Positions 1-13,520 of a stretch of DNA of 64,000 bases are shown piece after piece. The translations under genes and the position numbers were made by a program. The stretch comes from Sebastes aleutianus (lineage: Eukaryota; Chordata; Actinopteri; Perciformes; Sebastidae). The notes beneath the pieces are model-generated. The model was not told the DNA's origin and did no database searches. It saw nothing but the letters and a program-made list of their open reading frames with translations. The stretch covers positions 250,388-314,387 of the forward strand of contig CAKAKS010000302.1 of NCBI GenBank assembly GCA_916700875.1, in the 5' to 3' direction. Numbering within the stretch: the stretch's first letter is position 1; each line of letters begins with the position of its first letter.

Positions 1-718
1 GAATCTACTGTTTAATACATTTCTTGTTGAGATGGTAAAATGCAGGTGGAAATGTACAAATACTAAGTTTTACTGATTATATTTAAAGCGCTGATTAACT
101 TAACCCCACGTTTTGTATGTTTCAGCACTTTTTTACGGCACAATTTTAAAGATTTCCAAAATTAAGTAAAATATATTTCCAATCACGCCCTCTAAAAACT
201 ATGCAATGTCATCATCTTTAAATGTAACACTCTGATGATTTTATATGAAATACAGCAGGATTTCAATCAGTATGCTCTAACAGTAATAATAATTTGTTTG
301 ATGGAGTCCAAAATAATTACTCAATTTTGCTGAATGTTTCTTAGACTTACATTTGATAGTTTACTTGTTAAGTCTTTTGACTGAATTGTCATAACATTCA
401 GCTCAGAACGATTAAATGGAGCCCGCAGAGCAATTTGTCCATCAGTTATAGCTAATGGTTTGATAATAAATTACTTTTGCTCATTTCATTTTGCAGCTTA
501 CTGTAACTTTGCGGTGGAGACTGCTACACATGCTATTATATTATTACCAAAACGGTAAAATAACCTCAATATTCAAAGATTTCTAGTAACATTTGCAGGA
601 TGGGCTGTGACCACCACCTGATGGACTCACTACTCATCATCGCACATCTACAGTACACATAGGTGCATGTCGACACTGTGCACACTTCGACATTGGTGGG
701 GCCTGAAGTGTAGCGTAC
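1..718 (-). other. sptbn2: sptbn2 intron following the first coding exon (partial)
   Basis: This stretch lies downstream of the GT donor at 718-717 on the minus strand. It is AT-rich and I see no coding segment in it. The next beta-spectrin exon, which should start the first calponin-homology domain, is not here and must lie left of the window. Confidence 0.8.
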
Positions 719-875
719 CTGCAAGAGCCTTGATGCGTGAGCGCTCGAAGAGGCGTGCTGAACTGTTCTCATTATCCCAGTCAGTCTCTGCTGCCAGGTC
801 CCAGCGGTTGTTGATGTCATTGTACTGCTGCTGGATCTCCAAGCTGTCAAAGTCCGTCGGCGAGATGGTGCTCAT
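719..875 (-). CDS. sptbn2: Beta-spectrin N terminus, first coding exon (sptbn2-like, partial gene)
   Basis: This exon encodes the N terminus of a non-erythroid beta-spectrin, a subunit of the spectrin-actin membrane skeleton. It opens with ATG at 875-873 and reads MSTISPTDFDSLEIQQQY, then NNRWDL, DWDNENSSARLFERSRIKAL, and ends in phase 1 at a GT donor (718-717). The block ending LFERSRIKALA directly precedes the actin-binding calponin-homology domains in vertebrate beta-spectrins. The SPTDFDSLEIQ and NNRWDL wording is closer to beta-III spectrin (SPTBN2) than to beta-II (SPTBN1), from memory of the families. A CAG acceptor at 888-886 sits ten bases before the ATG, so an upstream non-coding exon is likely. 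About 2300 further codons lie outside the window. The spectrin assignment is very secure; the choice of paralogue is less so, but the neighbouring ltbp3 supports it because both genes lie at human 11q13. Confidence 0.9.
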
Positions 876-885
876 GGTGTCCAGG

Positions 886-3800
886 CTGGAGGAAAACACA
901 TTCAACCTACAATTCAGACACGGAGACACAAAAGCATCCAAAGTCAGTGCTTCACAAGACTGACCTTGAAATGTTTGCGAGCTAATGTTTGGGAACTGAG
1001 AATCTATTTCATCGAAGGCCAGATGATGTGCTCTAACACACATCACCCACACTCTCCGTACAGCCTTGCAGCTGCACTCAGGTTTTATGTGCTCAAAGGA
1101 CAGTCATATGCAAATAGCAGCTTAGACAGTCCAACTGCCAGTGTTTAAGGAGATAAAAAACTTTGCGATAAGTTCAGCAACTGTCATGAAGTTGTTCAGT
1201 TAGACAACCAATAATTGAATATAACTGTATGCCAGGGCAACTGAGTGTAAAAGGCAGAAACAATCTCAATCTGCACTGATAAGATCTTGACTTGCACATC
1301 CGCAAAACCTATATAAGCTACACACACACATAAATGCCTGAATAATATATCGATATGTATTGTATTAATGCAGCAATATTCAAGGACGCCTGTTGATGAT
1401 TTCAGAAGATAGTTCCACTGAACAAAGTTTGCTTGATAGCGTTAGAAATATGGATATGATAACTTAACAGAAAGTGACATTCATTGGTTATTTGACTTAG
1501 CTTGAGAGTCAAATAAGCTTGGAAATGCCTGTTCTCTAACTAGTAGGGAGTCACAAGAGGAAGAAAACTGTTTCACAACATTACAATAATCAAAATCTCC
1601 AAACAATACCCATCTTATGTCACAAAAATCAATATTATGTCAATGTATCATCCAGTTGTGCTTTGGTTCCCTGTACTGCTTGTGCAAGTGCATCCTTGTG
1701 CACATACTGGTAGAATACAATAGTATGGGGACCTGCTCATCAAAACCTTGCTTAATAGCCCTACTAGTGGTCGAAACCCCTCAGAATAAAACACTTTATA
1801 TTCTCGGTCCGACCCCGTCCTTGCACTCACTGCTAGCCATGCAACATCCCTCCTTATCCTGCTGTTTGTACTAACTCAGCATCCAGTTATAACAACAAGG
1901 GTACCCTCATATGGCAACAATCAATACTTCATGAAAAAGGAGGTCAGCCCCACCCACCTTTCCTCCAACTGGATGAGTCTCTGTATTTTGCTGACAGATT
2001 TTAACTTGAGCCAGAAGCAAATGCGTCGTGTCCTCTTTATTCATTTTAATGGTGTGGTGACAATTATTGAGATGAAGTGCAGCACAAGTTCTTGTCTGCA
2101 CAAGACACTCACACATCACTAATATGCAGGTACATACCCAACTGGCTGCCACAAACTGCTTCTACATAAAATTCCGTATAAACTATTATGTCAAAAACAT
2201 CATATCCTCATAACATCATATTCTTGTCTTCATTAAAAGCGTGGTAATATTGATGGATCCTCAACTTCACACAGATAAAGGGATGTTAACCCAATAGTTC
2301 AGCTGACAGCAGCCGGGAAGTAAATCAGATATTTTTATTTACATATATTTAAATATACCAAGTCTGAATAGATTTCCTATACATCACACCTCAAACATGG
2401 TCTATCAATAATAGTGTTTCTTAACGATTTCACCCCATTGTTTAATAAAACATACAACACTGACTGCACATGACCAGACAGATCCTGTCCTTAGTATTAT
2501 GCACTGACACCCATTGGGGGGTTTACATTAAGATTAAACCCCCCACCAGAGACATCCATTAACTTACTGGGGCCATTTGTTTAAGAGCATTGAACAGATT
2601 AATAGACAAGGTTGAGCAGTCAGTTTGCTAATGCTGGTTAGTTTATCTTTTGTTGTGTCTAGTAGCTGTGGCTGACTGAGGACTGCTAACCCTGTCCTTT
2701 GGTTCAAGGTTCAATTCATTCATTCATTTAATGCACAGAAACTGTAGTCCTCACATTTTGATCATATAAACTCTCTCCATCACGTCTGTCATGATGAGTT
2801 TAGTTTAGTCTAGGTTAGATTACGTTGTACTACAGTGAGAAGCTGGAAGGAAGAGATTCTAGGCAACAAATGAGGCGGTGCTCTAGAGGAGATAAATAAG
2901 TGGGCCGGCTATACAGTACATCGCACATTAATGAGGCTCTGTTCTTTTCCTTGAGGTGTGATTGAAAAACACGATAACAGCTGATGACAATGATTTATCT
3001 GTTTGAATGTAAGGCCGTCAGTAATGTGTCTGCAAGGACCATTCTTGGACTAATCATGTCATGAAAACCAATGCATCCTCTAAATCAAACCTGGAGATCG
3101 ATAGCAGACAGCTGCCAGAACCGATACCTATCAATACACTGCCAGTGTTCAGCTAAGTTAGGCCAATATATATTCATTGCATCATTAAATGCAAAAAAAA
3201 CCCACACATAATGGACAGTCACTAGCATTGTTGAGCCTAGTTTCAAAGAGGGGGAATGAGGGGGTGCAGATTTAAAAAGCCTAAATCCATTTGTAGCACT
3301 GTTAGCTATTCTGTCTTAAAACTGCAAGAAGGGAGAGTTCAGTCATAGTAGTTATCGATAGCATAGGGGCCACTAATGTGTGACTCAGCCACATTATTTG
3401 GCTTTATTGTGTCGTTTGTTTTTTAATGATTATCTTTTTGCAATTTTGCATTTATTGGCTAGTTTACAGTATAGATGCAGACAAGGAACAAGTGAGAAAG
3501 AGGGGGACGAGATGCAACAAAGGTTCATAGTCACAAGCGAACCAGGGAGGCTGCAAATTAAGTGGTATGCAATTTAGAGACCACCAGGACACATTGGGCT
3601 TTGTTTTCAAATATGATTTTATCAACCAGAGAGGCTGAGATTTTATTGAAGTCAAACATATCTTACTCTGCTATGCAATACAACAGCTACTTGAACATTA
3701 ATACGCTATGTAATAAAATACATTAAAATTGTCTTTCACATAGAAATAAATGTACCACTCTATAGATTTTACATCTATAGACCTTGGTATCAAATTTCTC

Positions 3801-4728
3801 TGTTGTCTTTTTTTATTCTAATCATCAGACGTCATGGCATTCTCCATCACCCCAACCCTACAGTACACACCTTACTATTGTTAAGACAAGTCAAACAAGA
3901 CACACACATTCTAGCTATAAAAAAAAATAAAACAAAAGCTTGGCAAATCCTATTAGTGGCAGATTAAGAAGTGGCTGGGAATAGAAACTAAATGCAGGGA
4001 TTAGACAAGAAGGCAGAACAACGCCTCCACACTGCCCCCCGACCTGTCAACTCCCCACTCACTGGCACCCCAGGACTTGGCTAATGCATTGACCCCCCTG
4101 AGAGTGTGTGTGTAGTCAGTGTGTTTATTCTTGTGTCCCTCATTTATATGTTGAATATTCTCAAAAAACAATCACAGTCAGTCTGCAAAAATCAATTTTG
4201 ACCACCCTCACCTTTTTCACCCTCAACATCACTGTGACAAATTATGGGGCGAATTAATAAAAAATAAATAAATAAAAGCACAGGCAGACCAACACCATGC
4301 GGCTGATTGTGGTGTGGTGCGGCTGACAAAGATTTCCGTGCAGCTTAAATAACCAAAACGTCACGGCAGGAAAGCAAGAGCCACAAACAGGGCACACCAT
4401 CCAGGATTGGCCCGACAGCAATGAAGTCCATGACAATCTGTCTGTGGGAGTGGACCAAGGTGGGGGCTGGACGGGGGGCAGGACCGGTGAGGTCACAAGA
4501 GTCTGGCAGTAGTAAATCGAGGGCAACCCTCCCCTTATTGTCGGTAGGAGGAGGCTCGGCTCAGTGTCTGCACTAATCACCCCTCAATGGATCAGACAAA
4601 CAATCCCCTGACCTACTATGATACAAGCTACTGTACTCATCCTCCTACACACAACAGGCAAGAAACCACACATGCAAGCTGAGCTGACCTATTACACCCC
4701 CAACAGCGCCACCACCAACAACAACAAC

Positions 4729-4770
<42 letters not shown>

Positions 4771-7700
4771 GCTTCTAAAAGCCACACGCACACAAATGCA
4801 CCCACTCAGCATGTGTGTATCAGTATTCAGCACACAAAACGGGTCGGTTCAACACCTACAATCATGCTAGCCTGAGTGACGTACAATTGCCTCCCAGAGA
4901 GAAACCAAATCAGAGGCAGAAAATAACTTCTAAACTGTAACCCTGCTCTGCAAAGCTAAAAGGGCATAGAAGGAGCCTTTGGAGTCAAATTTCTTCCATA
5001 CACAAATCTTCTAGAGACATCAGATGTTAGTCCCAAAGCTACTGCAATGCAACCTCAAACAATACAGCTCATATCAGAAAAAAAAAAAAGACAGGCAGGC
5101 AGTCAGACAGATGTGGCACAAAAGGGGGGGGCGTAAAGGGGTTCTATGAAAGAAAATCCCCTTAAGGTCTAATCCACAAATGGTGACAAAAGACACACAT
5201 TAATGTAATGAAAGATTTAGGTCTGTCACGTAGCCGTCATTGGCTTACATGGATCTAGCCTTTTCAAACATGACAGCACTCTTTCTTTAAACTCAAAATA
5301 GGAGAGCGGGACATGTACCATAAGTGTGACTGTTCAGAAGAAAAGTGCTTCTGAAAAAGGGAAGAGCGAAAGTGGGCCATCGAGGAATGCCTCAAGGCGA
5401 AAACCCCAGCTTCTGACTGGGCAGACGCGCATCAGACTATCGCTCTCAGCAGAGTGACACCGGTGAAGAAAGCAGGGCAGAGCCAGCAGCGGCGTGATAG
5501 GCAGCAGCGCCACCACTCTCTTCTCTCCGCCAACCCTCCTCCTCCTCCTCCCCTCCCAGAGCTGCTTCCATTCGCCCAGCTGGTCTGTTTGTCACTGCAC
5601 CCGTTAATCAGCGAGAGAGGAAAAGAGAAATAGAGCCCACAATCAGTCGCCTGCAGGGAATTAGGCCTGTGCACATTAGCCAGCCACACTGCCACCGTGC
5701 ACCAGGGGAATAGGGTAGACACACACACACACACAACCACACCCTGTAATGCCAAACAAAGGAGCCATCAGCCTCGCCATACAACCCCTACCAAAAGCCA
5801 CATATGATACACAAAATACACAACTATTAAGTTTTAAATATTCTACTGTAAATGACTGTAAAGCAGCCAAGAGCTTCAAATAAACAAATTTTTATGAATT
5901 TAAACTGAGGTGGCACCTCTGTGTTGCCTGCCTGTCATACTCCGACGAGCCTGGAGGGTGGGGGAGGCAGATCCCCAAATTTATCGCACAAAGCCTGCTC
6001 CGCCAAACTGGCCCCATACAATGGAGGAGTCAGCAGAGAGTTGAGGCCAGCCGTTTCATGCCTTTCCTGTTTGCAGAGATGAGGCAGCCAGAGGCACATA
6101 TGCATCAGAGGCCCCTCCGCAGGCTGCTGATCCTGGCCTGAATGCCCCGCTGAATAGGACCGCAGAGGTCCTTTGTTGACCTGTAGCATCACATTCATCA
6201 AACACTCAAGCTGCCAGCATACCCTCCACACATGGACATAGACATGTTACTTCGGTTTTGGGTACCAGCTCTGTATAAAGCACAATGGTACATAATATAT
6301 GTCAAATTACACCGGATTTCAATACAATCAGTAGAATACAGCATTTCTGGCAACTTTATTCTTTTGTCAGAAAGACAGTTCCTTTCACTTCAAGAGTTCT
6401 AATCAAAATCTATTAACATTTACAACTTTCTTATTAGTCGAGGGATGAGGAAAGAAGGACTTCACGACATCAGACTGAGGTACTACTATATCCTTTAGCA
6501 ACTCCATGGACAAGGAAGGAGTGTCTGATTTGTAAACAATGACCATCCTACACCTCATATCCAAGCTGCACTTGCTTGTCTTTGTCAATGAGAGGCTCTC
6601 AAATGTATTTCCTGAAGAATCCCACTGATACAAATAATATGCACCTCATAAGTTTAAAGAGGTGTAACACTGCTTAACAGGGAAGTCTGGATAATACACC
6701 AGATACATCTTCATAACCTCTTTCCCACTGTGGCAAATTCTGTCCCACCCAAAGCATTAGCCTATTTATAATAGCAATACTTTATATCCCATTTAGCTTC
6801 AGATCTGCCACAGCTTGGACAAAGCAAGGCAAAAGTTATTGTGGCTGCTGCTCCTGTGGCTGAATGAGTCCCGAGCTTAGCCTGCGCTTTGAAGTACATT
6901 TGGCTGGAAGTCACAGTGGCAGCATCAATATCCGGGCTGCCAGAAATCCAAATTAAAAACATCAGTGAATGAAATATTCATGCAGATCAGGCTAATCCAC
7001 CGCGGATTGATTCTTGCCATTTTAAAACACACAAGACCAAGAGCAAGCGGAAGCACTGTCAGCATGCCTACAGGTCCGCTACTGTGTGCAGTGATGCTGA
7101 TGCAGGTTTGATCGAATGGCTCACTCAAACCATCTGTTGTTCTCTACAAATCCTAACGCCCCAACAGCAACAGTCTGTGCATGTGTGGGATGTTTTTAAC
7201 CTTTGCATCCGAGGTGCTTTATATTTTTGGTTTCGTTTTTCTTTTCTTTCGCTAGACCTTAAAAAAAGGTGCAATATGCAAGAGTTTTATGTTCTTTTAG
7301 CTTTACCTTGCCTGTCTGCTGGAGTTTCATACAGTTTATCAATGTCCACTCAATGACTACTTCAACAATTTGATAAAATATGTTCATTTGGTTGCCAGTT
7401 TAACAGTAGACTAAAACAGGAAACATTGGGATTAGACTGGAGGATAGCATGCATTAAAGGTCTGAGGCGTAATTCAAATCACCAGCCAGATGTTGTCTAT
7501 AGTGGTCGTGTAAAGATAAGGTAAGCTGGCCCAGGTCAAAATCAGAAATGTTAGAATTGATTGGCATCGCTCCATATTGAATTGGCAGTGAGATATTCAT
7601 CTTTCAGATTCATGAGGGGGTGTGTGCAACAACTGTTCAGAATTTCTGCCTCTGCATGAAAAATCTGCCCACGCAAGAGGCACTGAATGTAAAACAAAGT

Positions 7701-10700
7701 CCATCCAATGACCTAATCCTTAAAAAAAGGTGGATTTATTTATTAGGAGCATATCGTCAATAGCTGTAATAGTACATGAGGTGCCATACTGTAAATACAA
7801 TTTGAAAAACCAAGCATGCCTCCCAGATGGCCGTGTGGCTATGTCCAGCTCCTGGCTGCTGCCATGTTGTGCCCCTGTAATGCCCTTATTCTTTGTCCCC
7901 CTCTACTTTTTTGCCATTAGTAAAAATAGAGGAGATGAGAGGACTGCCCTCTCCCTGAACTATTGAGCATTTAGCTGTGTTTGTGATTCCAACCAGTGCA
8001 CTACAGTTATAATAATTATCATGGAAAGCTGGACATGAGTATGCATGTGTAGCCTGTAGTATGAGCAAAAAACTGCATGCCAACTATGTTTTTCTATGGA
8101 ATGTAAATGCTATTAAAAGCCCTAAAATAACTTTTGATCTACTTTACTCATTGGCTGCTGTTAAATTATAGATGCAAGATAATTTGCCATTTATATTAAT
8201 GATACAGCTATCTAAAAAACTAAATGCATATTTAAGCAGATGACATAGTTGTTCAGGACAGTTTATTTGGCCTCAGTTGGTTTTAAAATAAAATAAATCT
8301 TATATTGTACAAAATTTGTTTTTATGGGGGTTATTTTGATGATCTACATATTGTACTGCCTCGCTCTGTTTTAAAGATATTCATGCTGATGACCTACTTT
8401 TTAAAATTCTGAAAATAAACTGGTATGGTCTAGTGACTGAAAAAAACCTTAGATGTGTCTCCAGAATGCCAATTTTATTAGTCTTATCTTGACAAACCTA
8501 TCTGAATTGATCCAACTTGTTTTTACAGAATAGTAAAACCTATTAACCTTTTTTTATTATATGCATTTTCTTTTTCCAAAGCTGTGTCTATTTTCTGTTC
8601 AACGGTAGCTCTCACACGGTTAAGGATGGAGAGCCAAGTGCCTCTTCAATTGTTCATTTTATGGCAGCAGATAAAAAAAACAAGCAATTCAACCTCAAGT
8701 CCTCATCAATGTCACTCTGGCCTCACAACACAGGGCACACATGACAACAGTATCGCTTTCAGGGGGTTTACATCTGACACAACCGGTGTGAAAGACTGGA
8801 TAAATAAATGCGGAAAATAACTGCCAATATCAACTTTGCACTGTACTCCACAAAACGAAATGTTAAATGAAGAACTGCACATCAGAAAGCAGCACTATTT
8901 ATTTACACAAGGCGTACGCTGGGTTAGTGATATGGTTCACTGCAGCACAATGAAAGTGTGAATAGCAGGAACTAAAAAAAAAAGCTTGTTCAAGAGGGAT
9001 TTTGAGAATCAGCACTATGGGGGGCCCACATTCACAGCCCCATTCCATTGTTGAATGCTGTTCATCTAGCCAGCCACCTAACAGCCGTATCTCATCCGTC
9101 TATCATCTCAACCTGTGGCCATGAACACAATAACAAGGTATGATCTGACTAGGAGGCAAGAATTATCAACAAACACACTATACAGTCTGATAAAAAAGGA
9201 TGTTGGTGCATTTATCTAGTTTGTTTCGGGATATGTTCTTCCTGGAAATACTATGCAGTGCTAACTGGATCAATAAGCATTTCCTAATTATATAACAGAG
9301 AGAACTTCAATCACAGCAACACACATCCTGCAGTAAGTGAGTATGAGTAACTCCATAAATATGAAAAGACACTTTTTAAACTCATAAATATGTGTTCTGA
9401 TTGAAGTACTGATGAAGTATTCGAATCGACCAGCGTGTATAATTAACATCAACAACAACAAGACTCAGTTCCATGGATGGCGCCATGAGCTTCTAATTTG
9501 GATATATATCTGATAAATCTGCAAGTTTATCAAATACAATCAAATGTATTTGTATTACTCTTCACAGGAAGATTCAGTCCCATGTGTGTTTGGCAGATTG
9601 TCCATAAAAATCTGAAGGAAGGCTCCTCATGGCTGATGTCTGGGTAAGCCATGAAAGAGACATAAGAACTGCACAATTGTTGATAAATTATTCCAAGCAC
9701 ACTGTTTGTTTTCATGCACAATTACACAATGTTATTTTCCTTGTAATCTCCCCATTTGGTGTTTAGTCATATCACAGCAGGCCTCTGCGGCTAGATTTCA
9801 GCCACAGCTCCTAAGGGACGTCATAAATTATTAAACGTACTGTTTGTGGCCTGCTTTAACTGTACCCCTAATGCTGCCTACAGGCAACACTCCATGAGCA
9901 CCATTACAACAAGGTGAACAGGAGGGGGAAAGTCATCATGTCGCCCTCTGGTGGTACCATTCCAAACTTAATGAAACCAGGCCCGGCTACTCTGTGGGGA
10001 ATTTTGTGTAAATCTAACATATCTATTCAATGAATGAATCCTTTATTGGCTGTCTTTAGAGTAACCAGATACATTAGCTCTTTTAATTACTAGAATTTAA
10101 AGTTTACATAGCCTACATGTGTTCTATACAGCAATTAAAAATGGCTGATTTGTGATATATTTGAAAAATTCAATCTGTCCAAAATAAATTGGCATCTACT
10201 ATTTTTTTTACTCAAGCTTGTCTAATAATATTAGTAATATTATACATTTTTGGAATTACCTTTTGGCTTTAATACAACCCCCCTCAGAAAAAGAAAACAT
10301 ACAAGCTGCAGAATATCGTAGCTAAAATCCAAGGTGATAGTTCTTATCACAGTGGTGATATCTTGCTGCTAAATAATAAAATGAATGAAAAAGAGCCATT
10401 CCGCAAACCCTAGTACGAAATAAAAAGATTCCAAGTGGGAAATTGCTAAACAGGAGTCACTAAGAATGTATAGAAAGAAATAAAGGGAAGCAATAGACAT
10501 GGGTAAACAGAAAACAATCGTACCTAATTGCTAAAATGATTAGGTAATTGTTTTAATTGCTTATTTAGATGTCAAAGTTATACATATATCTATATTTAAA
10601 AATGTATTGATATAATTCTGTCAAATCTAGTCTTCCATATAAACCACTTTCTTGGCCAAACAGGAATGGAGGAGGTATAGGGGGAGAATGAGGAGGCATT

Positions 10701-10920
10701 ATCAACATAACAGAATGAACCCCTAGCTTTCGATCCCACCTTCTAGACAACTGCAATTTATTGCATTCAGTTTGCAATCAATGTGTAAATCAGTCACTGA
10801 ATATAAAGTGGGCTGAAAACCTGATGTGTGTTGTATTGGGAACCACTGACATAGGAGAATAATGGCCATCCTGTAATGGAGAGGCCATTGGGTTTAGTTC
10901 CACAAAACAACAAAAGCTCT
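886..10920. other. Probable sptbn2 intron 1, no gene recognised
   Basis: About 10 kb with only short, unconvincing reading frames on either strand. It holds a CA microsatellite (4731-4768), a shorter one near 5719-5736, poly-A and poly-T runs and unclassified AT-rich sequence. If the candidate first exon near 13.2 kb is right, all of this is intron 1 of sptbn2; otherwise it is intergenic. Stretches near 5.3-6.2 kb and 6.7-7.1 kb look unique and less AT-rich and could hold regulatory elements, but I cannot show conservation. Confidence 0.5.
4731..4768. repeat. CA dinucleotide microsatellite
   Basis: A nearly uninterrupted CA run of roughly 38 bases. It produces spurious poly-Thr-His and Val-Cys reading frames on the two strands. 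Confidence 0.95.
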
Positions 10921-12505
10921 TACCAAAAGTGTCCTTGAAAAACATCTAACCATTCCCTGGCCCACTATTAGGTGTTATAGCCAAGAAGATGTTTTTTACT
11001 GATGCAAGTTGGTCAACCCTTTGCATGTAAGAGGGGCTTTCCCACTTGGTCATAGCCAATGTTATCCCTCTACCCCTTAACTACTATACAGTATTTTCCA
11101 ACAGTGTTTCAGCTGTCTTTTTCTTATTTCTTCTATAGATTTCAGAAAACCATCAAATAAGAATTGACCATCCTAGAATATAACCCTTCATCACCAATAA
11201 CTACTCTTAATCATGGGTGATACCTGCCATCTATTGTAGACAAAAACAATTCAAATCAATCAATAATGATGCTTTTTAATTAACCAAAAGTGTCCTTGAA
11301 AAAACATCTAACCATTCCCTGGCCCACTATTAGGTGTTACAGCCAAGAAGAGTATGCCATCACTGATACAAGTTGGTCAACCCTTTGCATGTAAGAGGGG
11401 CTTTCCCACTTGGCCATAGCCAATGTTATACCCCTTAACTACTGTACAGGATTTTCCAACAGTGTTCCAGCTCCTACAGATTTCAGAAAACCATCAAAAT
11501 ATAATTGACCATCCTAGAATATAACCCTTCATCACCAATAACTACTCTTAATCATGGGTGATACCATCTATTGTAGCCAAAAAAAACTGGACTGATGTCT
11601 CTGGGTCATGAAACATGCTTCTACACGTGGTAGCCAGCAGATGTCAGATCTCAATATCTGCAAAATTAGGAGCTATCCTCTCAAAATGACTGATAGACTT
11701 GCACTTTTCAAAACAATGTGTTCACTGGCCTTTGTTTTCAATGATCTTCTGCTTGTAGGACATACTTTTACCTGATGCATCCCTTGCTATGACTCACAGT
11801 CTAGGCCAGTCATCTATTGTAGACAAAAAAACTAAAAACTCAAATGGTTCATCAATAATGATGCTTTTTAATTGAATTACTATGCACGCCCATCGCCCAT
11901 GTGTTTTTTTCTTTTCTGTCACAATAACAGTTATTTATCAATGGGCTGATGTATCTGGGCCATAAAACATGGTTCTCTACACGTGGTAACCGGCAAATGT
12001 CAGATCTCAATAGCTGCAAAATTAGGAGTTTATTCTCTCAAAATGCATCCCCAGTATTTTCCAACAGTGTTTCAGCTCTTTTTTTCTGATTTCTCCTATA
12101 GATTTCAGAAAAATCATCAGAGAATAATCCTAGAATATAACCCTTCATCACCAATAATGATGGGTGATACCTGCCATCTATTGTAGACAAAAAAACAATC
12201 TAATTTTAATCATCCAATATGATGCTTTTTAACTGAATTACTATGCACGCCGGTCCCCCATGTGTTTTTCTTTTCTTTTCCCATTTTATCAATGGGCTGA
12301 TTTATCTGGGCCATGAAACATGCTTCTTCTACACGTGGTAGCCAGCAGATGTCAGATCTCTATATCTGTAAATTAGGAGTTATCCTCTCAAAACGCCTGA
12401 TTGACTGTGTTCACTGGCCTTTGTTTTCAATGATCTTTTGCTTGTAGGACATACTTTTACCTGATGCATCCCTTGCTATGACTCACAGTCTAGGCCAGGC
12501 ACGCA
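10921..12505. repeat. Patchwork of duplicated blocks spaced about 360 and 700 bp
   Basis: Several blocks recur in the same orientation. One starting CCAAAAGTGTCCTTGAAAAA occurs at about 10922 and 11284. The block with CAACAGTGTTTCAGCT or close variants occurs near 11100, 11458 and 12063. The block GATGTCAGATCTC occurs near 11640, 11996 and 12350. The block GATGCATCCCTTGCTATGAC occurs near 11775 and 12462. Spacings cluster near 355-362 bp, with a second spacing near 700 bp. This indicates repeated local duplication with internal deletions rather than a clean tandem array. No coding potential is seen. Confidence 0.8.
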
Positions 12506-13174
12506 GTATAAATCTCAGTCCTATCATAACATAGCCACACAGCCCACTATGTCGAAAAGCTGCAGCTTAAACAAGATGCCAGCACTATATACCAACATAT
12601 TAATCAATGCAATGATAACCTGGTTAGCAGGCAGGTTAACCAAGCTGGGTTGGTTTAATAAGCAGATGTTGAATGAAAAGATCCACAGGCTGGCTGGCTG
12701 GCTGGTTGGACAGAGACAGAAGACACGCAGATAAAATGTGGCTGACATCAGTTCAAACAAAGGCAAGAGAGAGACAGACATGCAGAGGGACGGTTCCCCC
12801 AATAACTACCATGATACACTTCTCAATCAGGCAGCTAACAAACCAGAATTATTTATGAGTTTATTTGAAGTAGCATCTCTTTCAGAGTTTTCAAAAAAAT
12901 GGCATTAGCTGCCATACAAATAACGTTATCTGTTGGCTTTTGGATGCTAGTAGCAGTGGCTAGCACCTGAATATCACCACAGACTCTCCTCTCCTATCTC
13001 TCTCTAGCTTTGTTATTAGCTAACTGGTGGTGCTGGTGATGGTGGTGATGGTGGAGGTGGTGGTGGTGGTGATAAATATAAATAAAAAGATAACTTACCA
13101 CTTATTTAGTCTTCTGTTACAGAGGCTGTAGATATATTAATATAACTACCGAGTCACCGTGTGTGATATCTCAC
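12506..13174. other. Non-coding, with GGT/GAT-rich low-complexity tract
   Basis: No gene seen. It contains a GGCT run near 12690-12710 and a GGT/GAT-rich trinucleotide tract at about 13025-13073. Confidence 0.6.
13025..13073. repeat. GGT/GAT imperfect trinucleotide repeat
   Basis: An imperfect run of GGT units interrupted by GAT and GCT over roughly 49 bases. Confidence 0.85.
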
Positions 13175-13221
13175 CAGACATGAACAGTATCTCCCTTAGC
13201 AACCGCCCACGAGCCACTAAA

Positions 13222-13289
13222 TTCAAATTCTAACGGTTTAATTTCCCAGGTAACGTTCAAATTCTAACGGTTAAATCTCCCAGGTAACG
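13222..13289. repeat. 34-bp tandem duplication with MYB-type motifs
   Basis: Two adjacent 34-bp copies (13222-13255 and 13256-13289) share TTCAAATTCTAACGGTT and CCCAGGTAACG with few differences. Each carries TAACGG, which fits the MYB recognition consensus YAAC(T/G)G. A third site in inverse orientation (AACCGTT) follows near 13296. Confidence 0.85.
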
Positions 13290-13491
13290 CAGATAACCGT
13301 TAAATCCGCATCCTCGAGGAGAAAAAACGGCTCTTTTTTCCTCCGCTGCTGCTACTAGCGGAGGTGCACCGCGTTACGAAACCAGGCGTTTATATTTCGC
13401 TTTCACACACAAGCGGGGGAAGAAGAAAAACGACGAGAAGAGCCCGTTTTCAAGGTTTCAAAGGCAGGTAATGAGACGGATATCCGCAGCA

Positions 13492-13520
13492 GCTTCTTCT
13501 TCTTCTTCTTCTTCTTCTTC
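13492..13520. repeat. CTT/TTC trinucleotide microsatellite
   Basis: About nine CTT units on the plus strand. It creates a spurious poly-Ser frame on the plus strand and a poly-Glu frame on the minus strand. Confidence 0.9.

Noticed and set aside
10921..12505. Possible CRISPR-like array because of regularly spaced repeats
   Set aside because: The host is a vertebrate, the repeated blocks are long and overlap in different combinations, and there are no short unique spacers.
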